From Bacillota bacterium (lineage in GTDB: Bacteria > Bacillota > Clostridia > Christensenellales > Borkfalkiaceae), in contig QAKE01000022.1 of assembly GCA_003343995.1 (NCBI GenBank), forward strand, positions 1 through 37,755: 37,755 nucleotides of DNA, written 5' to 3'. Below the pieces are notes generated by a model, which was not told the origin of the DNA, made no database searches, and saw only the letters and a program-made list of their open reading frames with translations. Shown here one piece after another: positions 1 through 6,866 of this stretch. A program made the position numbers and the translations under genes. Within the stretch, counting starts at the first letter, position 1; every line of letters begins with the position of its first letter.

Positions 1-9
1 TTTCGCCAT
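1..9 (-). CDS. Start of a further small CDS, cut by window edge
   Basis: On the minus strand a GAGGTG ribosome-binding site is followed after a short A/T spacer by ATG GCG AAA, reading out of the window at base 1. The arrangement copies the start of the next gene upstream (GAGGTG, A/T spacer, ATG GC), which suggests the same tightly packed operon continues. Only three codons are visible, so nothing can be said about the product. Confidence 0.4.
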
Positions 10-19
10 AATTCACCTC

Positions 20-274
20 TTAAAACTTTGACGTATAGCCGTCTTTGCAAATCTTTTTGCTACCGCTACCGTACACCGTACCCGTGCGGCATTGATTTGT
101 GCGCCGACAATAGTCAGCACTACCGTAAGCAATACAGTAACTATCGCCGTTGCGGGTATTTTTCTTAATCATTTGCTTCGCTTCTGTCAGCGTTTTCGCC
201 TTGCCGATATAGAAATCCGCGCTTCCGTATTCTTTCGGGCGATACTTGTTGACATAGACCGAATACCTTGCCAT
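20..274 (-). CDS. Hypothetical 84-residue basic protein
   Basis: A small, lysine- and tyrosine-rich protein with three cysteines in its C-terminal half. I do not recognise the family. The start is supported by a GAGGTG Shine-Dalgarno site that overlaps the stop codon of the preceding gene (276-491), so the two are translationally packed. No signal peptide or membrane segment is visible. Its place in a run of small minus-strand ORFs next to a SprT-like gene suggests accessory (mobile-element) cargo rather than a housekeeping role. The function is unknown. Confidence 0.6.
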   Translation of the reverse strand: MARYSVYVNKYRPKEYGSADFYIGKAKTLTEAKQMIKKNTRNGDSYCIAYGSADYCRRTNQCRTGTVYGSGSKKICKDGYTSKF

Positions 275-275
275 T

Positions 276-491
276 TTACACCTCGTTTTGAATTTTTGTT
301 TTGACTTCCTCGTAGCTTTCGGCGGTCAAAAACAAGCAAAACTTGTCTTTCGGCTTGTTGCCGAAGTCCATACTTTCAAACTCGACGAGCGCACGCCCGT
401 CGTACTGTTCAACCACCGCTTTAATGCCGCTTACGGGAAGAAACACCCTTGTTTCCTCTTCCAAATTCGTCAATTCGATAAAACCTTTCAT
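276..491 (-). CDS. Hypothetical 71-residue protein of the mobile module
   Basis: The open frame extends further upstream, but the ATG at 491 is preferred. It is preceded by a purine-rich AAAAGGAACG stretch, and the protein then begins MKGFIELTN, a natural beta-strand start. The longer N-terminus would be arginine- and cysteine-rich and would run through the hairpin at 550-600. The product is acidic (predicted strands with a terminal helix), with no motif I recognise. It resembles the small 'IELTN' type proteins common on clostridial plasmids and integrative elements, where a short domain is set by L-x-x-E-T-R-V-x-L-P; that comparison is from memory and is not proof. The stop codon overlaps the Shine-Dalgarno site of the next ORF. 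Confidence 0.6.
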   Translation of the reverse strand: MKGFIELTNLEEETRVFLPVSGIKAVVEQYDGRALVEFESMDFGNKPKDKFCLFLTAESYEEVKTKIQNEV

Positions 492-549
492 TTCCGTTCG
501 TTCCTTTTCCGTTATTTTCGTTGCCCGCAACCCGTACCGCTTTCCGTAA

Positions 550-600
550 CAAACAATAAAGCCGCCCGCATAACAGCACCCACGCCGTTCACGGGCGGCT
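550..600 (-). terminator. Hairpin with U-rich tail, minus strand
   Basis: On the minus strand AGCCGCCCG (600-592) pairs with CGGGCGGCT (568-560), followed by TTATTGTTTG. The loop is long (23 nt) and the U-tract is interrupted, so this is a weak or conditional intrinsic terminator. It lies between the 146-residue ORF (ends at 674) and the 71-residue ORF (starts at 491) and would separate them into two transcripts or lower downstream expression. Confidence 0.45.
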
Positions 601-673
601 GTCGCTTTATTCGGAAAACCGCTTTGCTTTCGATAGGGGATTGCCCGTCCTATCAAAAGCGCATTTTCAATGT

Positions 674-1114
674 TTACGCCGTCGCTTCACCCCCTTGACC
701 GCCCATAATCAAAGCAAGATACGCTTTGTCGCTGTCCTGCTTCGGACGAATTTTAATCGTTACGATCTCGCCGTTCGCGTCAACGCCCTGCGCTTCGTAA
801 ACCATATAATAAGACACTCTGCCCGAAGCCGTTTCGTTCGCTTCTTCGTGCATGATCAATTCGACCTTTTCCGATATGTCGAAAAGCATATCTAAAAACT
901 CATAGCCGCCTTTATCTCTCGCGGCAAATTCCGCTTTAATGTCGCGCCCGTACTTTTTTCCGCGCACAACATACGACCAAAACGTCCGCCCGTCGCGCAT
1001 TTTGAATGTTTCGCGCGTGAGATACACGGGGTTTCTTTTCAGTTCCGTTTTAACCGTCTGTTCCGTTGCCTTGCTTTCCGCCACTTCCGTTGCCATTGCC
1101 TTTTCGTTTGCCAT
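674..1114 (-). CDS. Conserved-type hypothetical protein, 146 residues
   Basis: The ATG at 1114 is chosen over an upstream one because it follows an AAAGGAAAATATC ribosome-binding region and yields a start MANEKAMATEV. The first ~30 residues are alanine/threonine/glutamate-rich and probably disordered. Residues ~35-146 form a compact alternating strand/helix domain (K-R-N-P-V-Y-L-T-R-E-T-F, later KIRPKQDSDKAYLAL), ending in a short glycine-rich tail. No catalytic signature, membrane segment or signal peptide is visible. Proteins of this build occur in clostridial integrative elements, which fits the neighbours, but I cannot name a family or function. Confidence 0.65.
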   Translation of the reverse strand: MANEKAMATEVAESKATEQTVKTELKRNPVYLTRETFKMRDGRTFWSYVVRGKKYGRDIKAEFAARDKGGYEFLDMLFDISEKVELIMHEEANETASGRVSYYMVYEAQGVDANGEIVTIKIRPKQDSDKAYLALIMGGQGGEATA

Positions 1115-1260
1115 TTTGATATTTTCCTTTACGTTTCCGCTCGCCAGCACTTTATTCCGAATGATCGGTTACGATAACGGGAAAAGCGGAGGGGTTCCTT
1201 TCCCGTCAGAGCGTTTCGCCGTACTTTCAACGGCTCGTCAGACCGATTTTATCGGAGCAA

Positions 1261-1503
1261 TCACTCGTTCTTTTGTTTTACAAGCCAAAAACCGCTTCTT
1301 GAAAAAACTAATTTGTAATATACGTCTGTTGCGCCGTTTTCCCAAAAACCCGTACGATATAAATATGTATCGACACAACGCAAGCCAAGTGATTTACAAC
1401 GTTCTCGCGCCGTTTCAAGAATTTGCGCCCTCAAATGCACATTATCCAAGAAACCCGCACGTGCCATTTTGTCAAATTCTTCGGGTTGAATATCAATCAG
1501 CAT
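1261..1503 (-). CDS. Hypothetical 80-residue protein downstream of SprT-like gene
   Basis: The ATG at 1503 lies one base after the TGA of the SprT-like gene (stop ends at 1505), so it is probably translated by re-initiation. A longer reading frame exists but would overlap the neighbour's conserved zinc ribbon. The product starts MLIDIQPEEFDKMARAGF, a short helical region, followed by a strand-rich end (VYYKLVFSRSGFWLVKQ). No known motif is visible. Its tight coupling suggests a role linked to the peptidase or simply shared mobile-element expression. Confidence 0.6.
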   Translation of the reverse strand: MLIDIQPEEFDKMARAGFLDNVHLRAQILETARERCKSLGLRCVDTYLYRTGFWENGATDVYYKLVFSRSGFWLVKQKNE

Positions 1504-1504
1504 T

Positions 1505-2122
1505 TCAATCGTCCTCGACCATAACCGTTTCGCAGTCCACGCACATAACACGAATTTGTTTCGTCGCACGTACGCTAATACCGCAGATAGGGCAAGCGTA
1601 TTTGCGCGTGGACGAACTTTTGACCTTTAAGCCCTTACAATCGGGCAAGCGGTAAATAAAGGTATGTTCCTTTGCAAACAGGGCAAGGGTTTCGCGGGTT
1701 GCGGGTGTCAGCTTCGTAACCGCCCAACCGATACGCTTATCGTTGTCAACCGATAACCCGTGCGCTTCCGCCAACTTTTTGAACAGCTTGTTGTGGTATG
1801 AACCACCGCGCGAACAGTCCTGCATTTTGTTCATATACGCATAATTGTGGACTTGCTCGTGCAACATAGTTTCGGCAACGTCCTCGAAAGGACGGTTAAG
1901 GAATTGAGCCGAGATATTGAGTTCGGGCGTTCCGTGTTCTTCGCCGTTCTCTTTCCAAACCTCGCCGCAAACGAACCAACCCGTTGCCTTGTTCTTCGTA
2001 TCGGCTTGTACCGTGATAACGGGTTTTTCCAACTCGCCGTTCCAAAACTGCCCGTTCAAGAAGTCGTACAGCTCGTTGAGGTACTTAATCGCTTCGATGT
2101 ACTTTTCACTACCGTTCGTCAT
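1505..2122 (-). CDS. SprT-like zinc metallopeptidase domain protein
   Basis: A 205-residue protein. An N-terminal helix pair (YIEAIKYLNELYDFLNGQFWNGEL) leads to a strand region and then TMLHEQVHNYAYMNK, a zincin-type H-E-x-x-H motif at about residues 88-92, with a further histidine (SYHNKLF) ~17 residues on as the likely third ligand. A C-terminal zinc ribbon follows: CPICG and CVDC spaced about 18 apart. This is the SprT/Spartan layout. Chromosomal SprT-like and Spartan proteins act on DNA-protein crosslinks or DNA-bound proteins, and many phage and integrative elements carry SprT-like genes of unproven role. The start overlaps the stop of the upstream ORF by four bases (ATGA), which shows translational coupling. 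Assignment to SprT-like is firm; substrate is unknown. Confidence 0.85.
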   Translation of the reverse strand: MTNGSEKYIEAIKYLNELYDFLNGQFWNGELEKPVITVQADTKNKATGWFVCGEVWKENGEEHGTPELNISAQFLNRPFEDVAETMLHEQVHNYAYMNKMQDCSRGGSYHNKLFKKLAEAHGLSVDNDKRIGWAVTKLTPATRETLALFAKEHTFIYRLPDCKGLKVKSSSTRKYACPICGISVRATKQIRVMCVDCETVMVEDD

Positions 2123-2316
2123 TCGCCGATTACCCCCGTTATAGAAATTTTTGCAAGAGTGAGGATCGCCCCAAGGCTTGCCGCAAAATCATTGCAATCT
2201 GCCAAATCGGGAAGTTTCTTTTTAACGTACTCGTGCGGATTGTCCGCTATCTCGCGTATCTTTTCAAGCCCTGCTTTCAACCTTGCGTTTTCCCGTTCCA
2301 ATTCTTTCTTTGTCAT
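2119..2316 (-). CDS. Small coiled-coil protein, 65 residues
   Basis: The ATG at 2316 follows the repeated leader (CAAAGGACGGTAACGA on the minus strand), which also precedes the 65-residue ORF starting at 2856. This supports the start over an in-frame ATG seven codons upstream. The N-terminus MTKKELERENARLKAGLEKI is a charged heptad-like helix; the C-terminal half is more hydrophobic (SLGAILTLAKISITGVIGE). The stop overlaps the SprT-like start (ATGA). No function can be assigned; such short coiled-coil proteins are frequent in phage and integrative-element operons. Confidence 0.6.
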   Translation of the reverse strand: MTKKELERENARLKAGLEKIREIADNPHEYVKKKLPDLADCNDFAASLGAILTLAKISITGVIGE

Positions 2317-2348
2317 TTTCGTTACCGTCCTTTGCATAGCAGGTTATC

Positions 2349-2585
2349 TTAAAGGCTATAATGAAATTCGCCTATAAAGCGTTTTGCCTGATCAATGCTT
2401 TCGTGTTCGGTTATTCGCCAATCGGGGGCTTGAATAACAACGATATTTTGTTCGCACCCTTGCGCCACTTCGAGTAATACGTTTGCTTTCAGTAAATCAG
2501 CCGCCACACCGAAAACCGCAACACACTTTCCATTGTCAATAAAAGCCTTTCGCACATTCGTGTCTTTGTTAATTGTAAACTTCAT
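2349..2585 (-). CDS. Hypothetical 78-residue protein
   Basis: Starts at the ATG at 2585, preceded by an AAAGGA ribosome-binding core inside a 22-base leader that is repeated exactly upstream of the next ORF. The sequence MKFTINKDTNVRKAF, then CVAVFGVAADLLKANVLLEVAQ and a C-terminal IDQAKRFIGEF helix, suggests a small alpha/beta fold. No recognised motif or signal peptide. Part of the compact minus-strand module. Confidence 0.6.
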   Translation of the reverse strand: MKFTINKDTNVRKAFIDNGKCVAVFGVAADLLKANVLLEVAQGCEQNIVVIQAPDWRITEHESIDQAKRFIGEFHYSL

Positions 2586-2593
2586 TTCGTTTT

Positions 2594-2615
2594 TCCTTTG
2601 CGTAATGCCGCCGCC
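2594..2615. repeat. Repeated 5' leader, copy 1
   Basis: This 22-base stretch is identical to 2869-2890. On the minus strand it reads GGCGGCGGCATTACGC followed by AAAGGA, and it ends 8 to 12 bases before the ATG of a small ORF in both places. It therefore contains the Shine-Dalgarno core and a GC-rich upstream block. A third ORF (start 2316) keeps only the 3' half. It is either a duplicated translation-initiation module or a target for shared post-transcriptional control. Confidence 0.8.
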
Positions 2616-2658
2616 AAATTATTTGCCCGTATTGCCGTTAGCACAGCCGAATTACTTG

Positions 2659-2856
2659 TTACAATGCCCCGTCAACACAATAAACGCCGTCTTGTATGTC
2701 AAAACACTTTGAGAATTTGACGGGTGCGGGAATTTCCGATACTTTGTTTTCGCCCATACAGTTCAAAAATCCGTAACCGTAATAAGCCCACTTGATAATG
2801 TCGTTGTCGGTTTTGCCCTCGCGTTTCAGTAAGTTGTTAAGTTTGATTTGTTTCAT
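2659..2856 (-). CDS. Hypothetical 65-residue protein
   Basis: Starts at the ATG at 2856 behind the repeated leader (AAAGGACGGTAACGAACA then ATG). MKQIKLNNLLKREGKTDNDI suggests a short DNA- or protein-binding helix, followed by an aromatic stretch (IKWAYYGYGFLNC) and a cysteine-containing end. No family recognised. It is the most upstream ORF of the minus-strand module in the window and would be the first transcribed from a promoter in 2857-3000. Confidence 0.55.
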   Translation of the reverse strand: MKQIKLNNLLKREGKTDNDIIKWAYYGYGFLNCMGENKVSEIPAPVKFSKCFDIQDGVYCVDGAL

Positions 2857-2868
2857 TGTTCGTTACCG

Positions 2869-2890
2869 TCCTTTGCGTAATGCCGCCGCC
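2869..2890. repeat. Repeated 5' leader, copy 2
   Basis: Exact second copy of the 22-base leader at 2594-2615. Here the similarity to the leader of the ORF starting at 2316 continues downstream through GGACGGTAACGA, so the three leaders form an overlapping series. It lies between the minus-strand terminator-like hairpin (2903-2941) and the ATG at 2856. Confidence 0.8.
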
Positions 2891-2894
2891 TAAA

Positions 2895-2941
2895 ATAAAA
2901 AAACTTGCACCGAAAGTCCTTTCGTAACTTTCGATACAAGT
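2895..2941 (-). terminator. Strong intrinsic terminator or attenuator, minus strand
   Basis: On the minus strand ACTTGTATCGAAAGT (2941-2927) pairs over all 15 bases, with two G-U pairs, with ACTTTCGGTGCAAGT (2917-2903), loop 9 nt, and is followed at once by seven T and then ATTTTA. It stands upstream of the first small ORF (start 2856) and has no minus-strand gene before it in the window. It therefore either stops antisense transcription from the der side or acts as a leader attenuator for the module. Confidence 0.7.
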
Positions 2942-2971
2942 ATAAAACTTTTTAATGTTAAACTTAAAACG

Positions 2972-3003
2972 GGCAGGTGTTGATATCACTTGCCTTTTTT
3001 TGT
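2972..3003 (+). terminator. Intrinsic terminator, plus strand, upstream of der
   Basis: GGCAGGTG (2972-2979) pairs with CACTTGCC (2987-2994) with one G-U pair and a 7-nt loop, followed by a run of seven T, a G and eight more T. It points rightward, but no plus-strand gene precedes it in the window, so it looks like the retained end of a plus-strand transcript, or an insulator at the end of the left module. Confidence 0.7.
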
Positions 3004-3048
3004 TTTTTTTGATAAACTATAAGGGAATTTATTTGGCTTAGGTGTATT

Positions 3049-4368
3049 ATGGCAAAACCGATCGTGGCTATCGTCGGCCGCCCGAACGTGGGGAAATCGA
3101 CGTTTTTCAATAAAGTTTCCGGAAAGAAAATTTCCATCGTGAAAGATACCCCCGGCGTTACGCGCGACAGGCTTTATGCCGACGCGGAATGGTGCGGGCA
3201 TTATTTTACGCTGGTGGATACCGGCGGCTTGGAATTAAAGAGCGAGGACGAGATGTGGCAGCACATCAAAAAACAGGCGGAAACCGCCATCGATACCGCG
3301 GACGTCATCGTCTTTTTCACCGACGTGAAGAGCGGGCTGACCGGCGCGGACCGCGACGTGGCGCATAAGCTGCGCGTTTCGGGAAAGCCCGTCGTACTCG
3401 CCGTCAACAAACTCGATACCTATCGCGCGGATTTGTTGTTTGAATTTTACGAATTGGGGCTCGGAGAGCCGTTCGGCATTTCCGCCGAGCACATGACGGG
3501 CGTGGGCGAGCTTTTGGACGAGGTCGTTTCCCATTTCGACGAAAGCGGGGAAAAAGACGAGGACGACGCCATTAAAATCGCGGTGGTCGGCCGCCCGAAC
3601 GCGGGGAAATCCTGCCTTTGCAACAGACTTTTGGGGTTCGAGCGCACCATCGTTTCCGATATCGCCGGCACGACGAGGGACGCCATCGATACGCCGTTTA
3701 CCTTTGACGGGCAGAAATATATTCTGATCGACACGGCGGGGATTCGCAAAAAGAAAAACGTAGACGAGGACATCGAATATTACAGCGTTTTGCGCGCTTT
3801 GGCGGCGATCCGCCGTGCGGACGTCTGTCTCGTGGTGGTCGATTCCGTCGAGGGGCTTACCGAACAGACGGTAAAAATCTGCGGTTACGTGCACGAACAG
3901 GGCAAGCCGAGCGTCGTCGTCATGAATAAGTGGGACGCGGTGGAAAAGGACACCTTCACCGTAAACAAGTTTAACGACAAGCTGAAAGAGGATTTGAAAT
4001 TCATGGATTACTTTCAGTCCGTTTATATTTCCGCAAAGACGGGACAGCGCGCCGACAGGGTGCTTACCCTTGCGAAAACGGTGCTGGAGCACGCGCGTTT
4101 CCGCGTTTCCACGGGGCTTTTGAACGATTTGATTTTAGACAGCGCCCGCATGAACGAGCCGCCTTCCGTCAACGGCCGCAGGCTGAAAATCCTTTACGCC
4201 ACGCAGGCGGATATCTGCCCGCCGACTTTTATACTTTTCGTCAACGACGCGGAGCTGATGCATTTTTCCTATCGCAGATATCTGGAAAACTGTATTCGCA
4301 AGGCTTTCGACTTTTCGGGTACGCCCGTTAAAATAATCGTAAGGGAACAGGGGAAAGAAGATGAATAA
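3049..4368 (+). CDS. der: Ribosome-associated GTPase Der (EngA)
   Basis: A double-Era-like GTPase needed for maturation of the 50S ribosomal subunit in the cytoplasm. The first G domain has GRPNVGKS (residues 10-17), a DTGG switch II and NKLD; the second has GRPNAGKS, DTAGI and NKWD. A C-terminal KH-like domain follows (region RLKILYATQADICPPTFILF to the end). The length of 439 residues is typical. The start ATG follows an AGGTG site. The gene overlaps plsY by 8 bases, so the two are almost certainly co-transcribed and translationally coupled; der next to plsY and spoIVA is a familiar order in Firmicutes. Confidence 0.97.
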   Translation: MAKPIVAIVGRPNVGKSTFFNKVSGKKISIVKDTPGVTRDRLYADAEWCGHYFTLVDTGGLELKSEDEMWQHIKKQAETAIDTADVIVFFTDVKSGLTGADRDVAHKLRVSGKPVVLAVNKLDTYRADLLFEFYELGLGEPFGISAEHMTGVGELLDEVVSHFDESGEKDEDDAIKIAVVGRPNAGKSCLCNRLLGFERTIVSDIAGTTRDAIDTPFTFDGQKYILIDTAGIRKKKNVDEDIEYYSVLRALAAIRRADVCLVVVDSVEGLTEQTVKICGYVHEQGKPSVVVMNKWDAVEKDTFTVNKFNDKLKEDLKFMDYFQSVYISAKTGQRADRVLTLAKTVLEHARFRVSTGLLNDLILDSARMNEPPSVNGRRLKILYATQADICPPTFILFVNDAELMHFSYRRYLENCIRKAFDFSGTPVKIIVREQGKEDE

Positions 4369-5158
4369 CTGGTGGGTAATCATCCTGCTCGTGCTCGGCT
4401 CGTATCTGATGGGCTGTTTCAACAACGCGATCATGATTACCAAAATGAAAAAGACCGATATCCGCAAGGTGGGCAGCGGAAATCCCGGCACCATGAACAT
4501 GAGCCGGAATTTCGGCATCAAGCTGGGGTTTTTAACGCTCTTTCTCGATATGCTCAAAGGGCTGATTCCCGCGTTGGTCGGATATTTCGTTCTGCGGGGC
4601 AAAACCTTGCCGGACGCCGCCTTCGATCTGGGAGATCTCGGCATTTTTCTCTGCGGTTTTTTTGCGGTGCTGGGGCACATTTATCCCGTGTTTTATAAGT
4701 TTAAGGGCGGCAAAGGCATCGCCACGACCATCGGCGTGTTTCTCGCTTGGGCGATTTTGATGGCAGTCGGCGGCGAATGGGGCTGGTTCTTTGTGGAAAT
4801 CATGAGCTTGATCGCGGCGGTCGTCGTCATCTATTTAACGGAATACGGCGCGATGGGCTCGATCATCGCCATCACTCCGCCGGCGGTGGCTTCCAGCATA
4901 CGGCTGTTTATATTGTATAACGTCGGGCTCGATACGCCGCGCGTCATACCTTATTATATCGCCGCAAACGTGCTGATTTTCGGCATTTGCTTTATCACAT
5001 GGTTTGCGCACAGAAACAACATAGAGCGCATGCTCGCGGGGGAGGAACATCCGACGTCCATCAAGGAAATGTTTGTAAAAATGCGCGAAAAAAAGGCGGA
5101 AAAGCAGGCGAAGGCCGCCGAAGAGAAACAAAAGAAAAACAAAGACGGTAAAAATTAA
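4361..5158 (+). CDS. plsY: Acyl phosphate:glycerol-3-phosphate acyltransferase PlsY
   Basis: An integral membrane enzyme that transfers an acyl group from acyl phosphate to glycerol-3-phosphate, the first step of phospholipid synthesis in most Gram-positives. Visible family motifs are GSGNPGTMN (about residues 37-45, usually GSGNxGATN), DMLKG and GHIYPVFYKFKGGKGIAT. Several hydrophobic helices span the protein. At 265 residues it is longer than the usual ~200. The extra length is an internal hydrophobic stretch and a very lysine/glutamate-rich tail (MREKKAEKQAKAAEEKQKK), likely cytoplasmic and helical. It starts inside the end of der. No terminator follows before the spoIVA promoter. Confidence 0.93.
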   Translation: MNNWWVIILLVLGSYLMGCFNNAIMITKMKKTDIRKVGSGNPGTMNMSRNFGIKLGFLTLFLDMLKGLIPALVGYFVLRGKTLPDAAFDLGDLGIFLCGFFAVLGHIYPVFYKFKGGKGIATTIGVFLAWAILMAVGGEWGWFFVEIMSLIAAVVVIYLTEYGAMGSIIAITPPAVASSIRLFILYNVGLDTPRVIPYYIAANVLIFGICFITWFAHRNNIERMLAGEEHPTSIKEMFVKMREKKAEKQAKAAEEKQKKNKDGKN

Positions 5159-5168
5159 AAAAATACTT

Positions 5169-5197
5169 TCATAATCGGAATTTGCCTCTCATATATT
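5169..5197 (+). promoter_or_regulatory. Candidate sigma-E promoter of spoIVA
   Basis: TCATAAT (5169-5175), a 14-base spacer and CATATATT (5190-5197) match the Bacillus subtilis sigma-E consensus KMATATT-N14/15-CATACAMT at 6/7 and 6/8 positions. The predicted start near 5204 leaves a ~22-base leader holding the GGGAGG ribosome-binding site at 5213. spoIVA is a known mother-cell sigma-E gene in B. subtilis, so place and type agree. Confidence 0.65.
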
Positions 5198-5225
5198 AGT
5201 CGTGTAATATGTGGGAGGTTTTTTC

Positions 5226-6704
5226 ATGGAAAAGTACGATATTTACAAAGATATCGCCAAACGTACGGGCGGCGACATCTACATCGGCGTGGTCGGGCCT
5301 GTCCGCACGGGCAAGTCCACGTTCGTTACCAAGTTTATGGAAACGCTCGTTTTGCCGAACATTTCCAATAAATTGAACAAGCAGATCGCAACCGACGAAA
5401 TGCCGCAGTCGGCGGACGGCAAAACGATTATGACCACCGAACCGAAATTTATTCCGGCAAACGCGGTGAAGGTGCAGCTGAAAAACAAGGTTTCCGCGAA
5501 AGTGCGCCTCATCGACTGCGTGGGCTATCTCGTAGACGGCGCGATGGGGCACGAGGAGGGCAAGAAAGCGCGCCTCGTGAAAACGCCGTGGAGCGCCAAG
5601 GAACTGCCCTTTGAAAAGGCGGCGGAACTCGGCACGCGCAAGGTCATCGCGGAACATTCGACCATCGGTATCGTCGTTACCACCGACGGCAGCATCGGGG
5701 AAATTCCCCGCACCAATTACGTCGCGGCGGAAGAGCGGGTAGTCAAGGAATTAAAGGAGCTCAATAAGCCTTTCGTCGTCGTGCTCAACGTCAAGGACGC
5801 GAAGAGCGCGGAAAGCGTGGCGTTGGGAAATTCGCTGCAAAGCAAATACGGCGTGCCCGTCATCGTCGCCAACGCGACGGAGCTCGGCATGGAGGAAATC
5901 ACCGATATTTTGGAAAAAATTCTCTACGAATTTCCCCTGCAGAACGTAGACATCGATTTGCCGATGTGGATGAAAGCGCTGCCGTGCGACAACACCATCA
6001 TTCACAGCATCACCGAAAAGGTGAAAGCCGCCACCGCGGGCATGACGAAAATGCGCGACTTCGCCGCCATGGGGGAAATGTTCGAGGAAAGCGACAAACT
6101 GTGCAATCCCGAAATCGGCGAGGTGCTTTTGGGCGAAGGCAAGGTCGTGTATTCCATCGCGGCGAAATCGGGGTTGTTTTACGACGTGCTCACCGAGGAG
6201 TGCGGCGACGAGATCAAGGACGATTACCAACTGATGAGCTACATAAAATCGCTGGCGGAAGCGAAGCGCGAATACGGCAAAATCCGCGACGCGCTCAAGA
6301 GCGCGGAGGAAAGCGGTTACGGTATCGTAACGCCCACGGTAAGCGAACTTTCCCTTTCCGAACCGGAACTCGTCAAGCGCGGCGGAAGTTACGGCGTCAA
6401 GCTGAAAGCGACCGCTCCCAGCCTGCATATCATGAAGGTGGACGTTTCCGCAGAGGTGAATCCCATCGTCGGAACGGAAAAGCAAGGGGAAGAGCTTGTC
6501 AATTATCTGATGAAGGAATTTGAAAGCAATCCGCAGGGGATTTGGGATACGAATATGTTTGGCAAATCGCTTTGCGATCTGATGGAAGAAAGCCTTTCCG
6601 GCAAAATCAAAGCCATGCCGGAGGACGCGCGCAGCAAGATGTGCAAAACGCTCGGTAAAATCGTAAACGAAGGCGACGGCGGCATCATCTGCATTCTTCT
6701 TTGA
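5226..6704 (+). CDS. spoIVA: Stage IV sporulation protein A, coat morphogenetic ATPase
   Basis: SpoIVA polymerises on the outer forespore membrane, using ATP hydrolysis, and forms the platform for the spore coat. The chosen ATG (MEKYDIYKDIAKRTGGDIYI) sits 7 bases after GGGAGG and gives exactly 492 residues, the length of the B. subtilis protein. An upstream in-frame codon would overlap the Shine-Dalgarno site. The Walker A box GPVRTGKS is at residues 24-31, a Walker B-like RLIDCVGYLVDGAMGHEEG follows, and the C-terminus ends in GDGGIICILL, matching the conserved membrane-targeting end. Its presence marks the organism as an endospore former. It has its own promoter and a terminator right after the stop. 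Confidence 0.97.
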   Translation: MEKYDIYKDIAKRTGGDIYIGVVGPVRTGKSTFVTKFMETLVLPNISNKLNKQIATDEMPQSADGKTIMTTEPKFIPANAVKVQLKNKVSAKVRLIDCVGYLVDGAMGHEEGKKARLVKTPWSAKELPFEKAAELGTRKVIAEHSTIGIVVTTDGSIGEIPRTNYVAAEERVVKELKELNKPFVVVLNVKDAKSAESVALGNSLQSKYGVPVIVANATELGMEEITDILEKILYEFPLQNVDIDLPMWMKALPCDNTIIHSITEKVKAATAGMTKMRDFAAMGEMFEESDKLCNPEIGEVLLGEGKVVYSIAAKSGLFYDVLTEECGDEIKDDYQLMSYIKSLAEAKREYGKIRDALKSAEESGYGIVTPTVSELSLSEPELVKRGGSYGVKLKATAPSLHIMKVDVSAEVNPIVGTEKQGEELVNYLMKEFESNPQGIWDTNMFGKSLCDLMEESLSGKIKAMPEDARSKMCKTLGKIVNEGDGGIICILL

Positions 6705-6736
6705 TCTGCGAAAAACCTCCCGATAAATAAAAAGGA

Positions 6737-6766
6737 AAGCCGCTTTAAGAAAGGCGGCTTTTTTCG
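6737..6766 (+). terminator. Intrinsic terminator after spoIVA
   Basis: AAGCCGC (6737-6743) pairs with GCGGCTT (6754-6760) around a 10-nt loop whose ends can extend the stem, followed by a T run to 6764. It closes the der-plsY-spoIVA transcript. Confidence 0.8.
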
Positions 6767-6866
6767 CGCGCAAAATTCTATCAATTTTTGAAACATTCAG
6801 CGCAAAAAAAGAATTGCGCCGTTTTCGCGCTTATGATAAACTGAAAGAAAAAAGGGGGCGAACGGA

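Noticed and set aside
939..1655. 238-codon plus-strand ORF with a hydrophobic stretch, antisense to three minus-strand ORFs
   Set aside because: It covers the opposite strand of the SprT-like and neighbouring ORFs, has no ribosome-binding site, and its composition follows from the complementary codons.
3235..4092. 285-codon minus-strand ORF inside der
   Set aside because: It is the mirror of a strongly conserved GTPase gene; its His/Arg/Val-rich translation is typical of antisense frames in this codon usage.
5751..6773. 340-codon minus-strand ORF across spoIVA
   Set aside because: Antisense shadow of spoIVA; no start signal, low-complexity F/H/R-rich translation.
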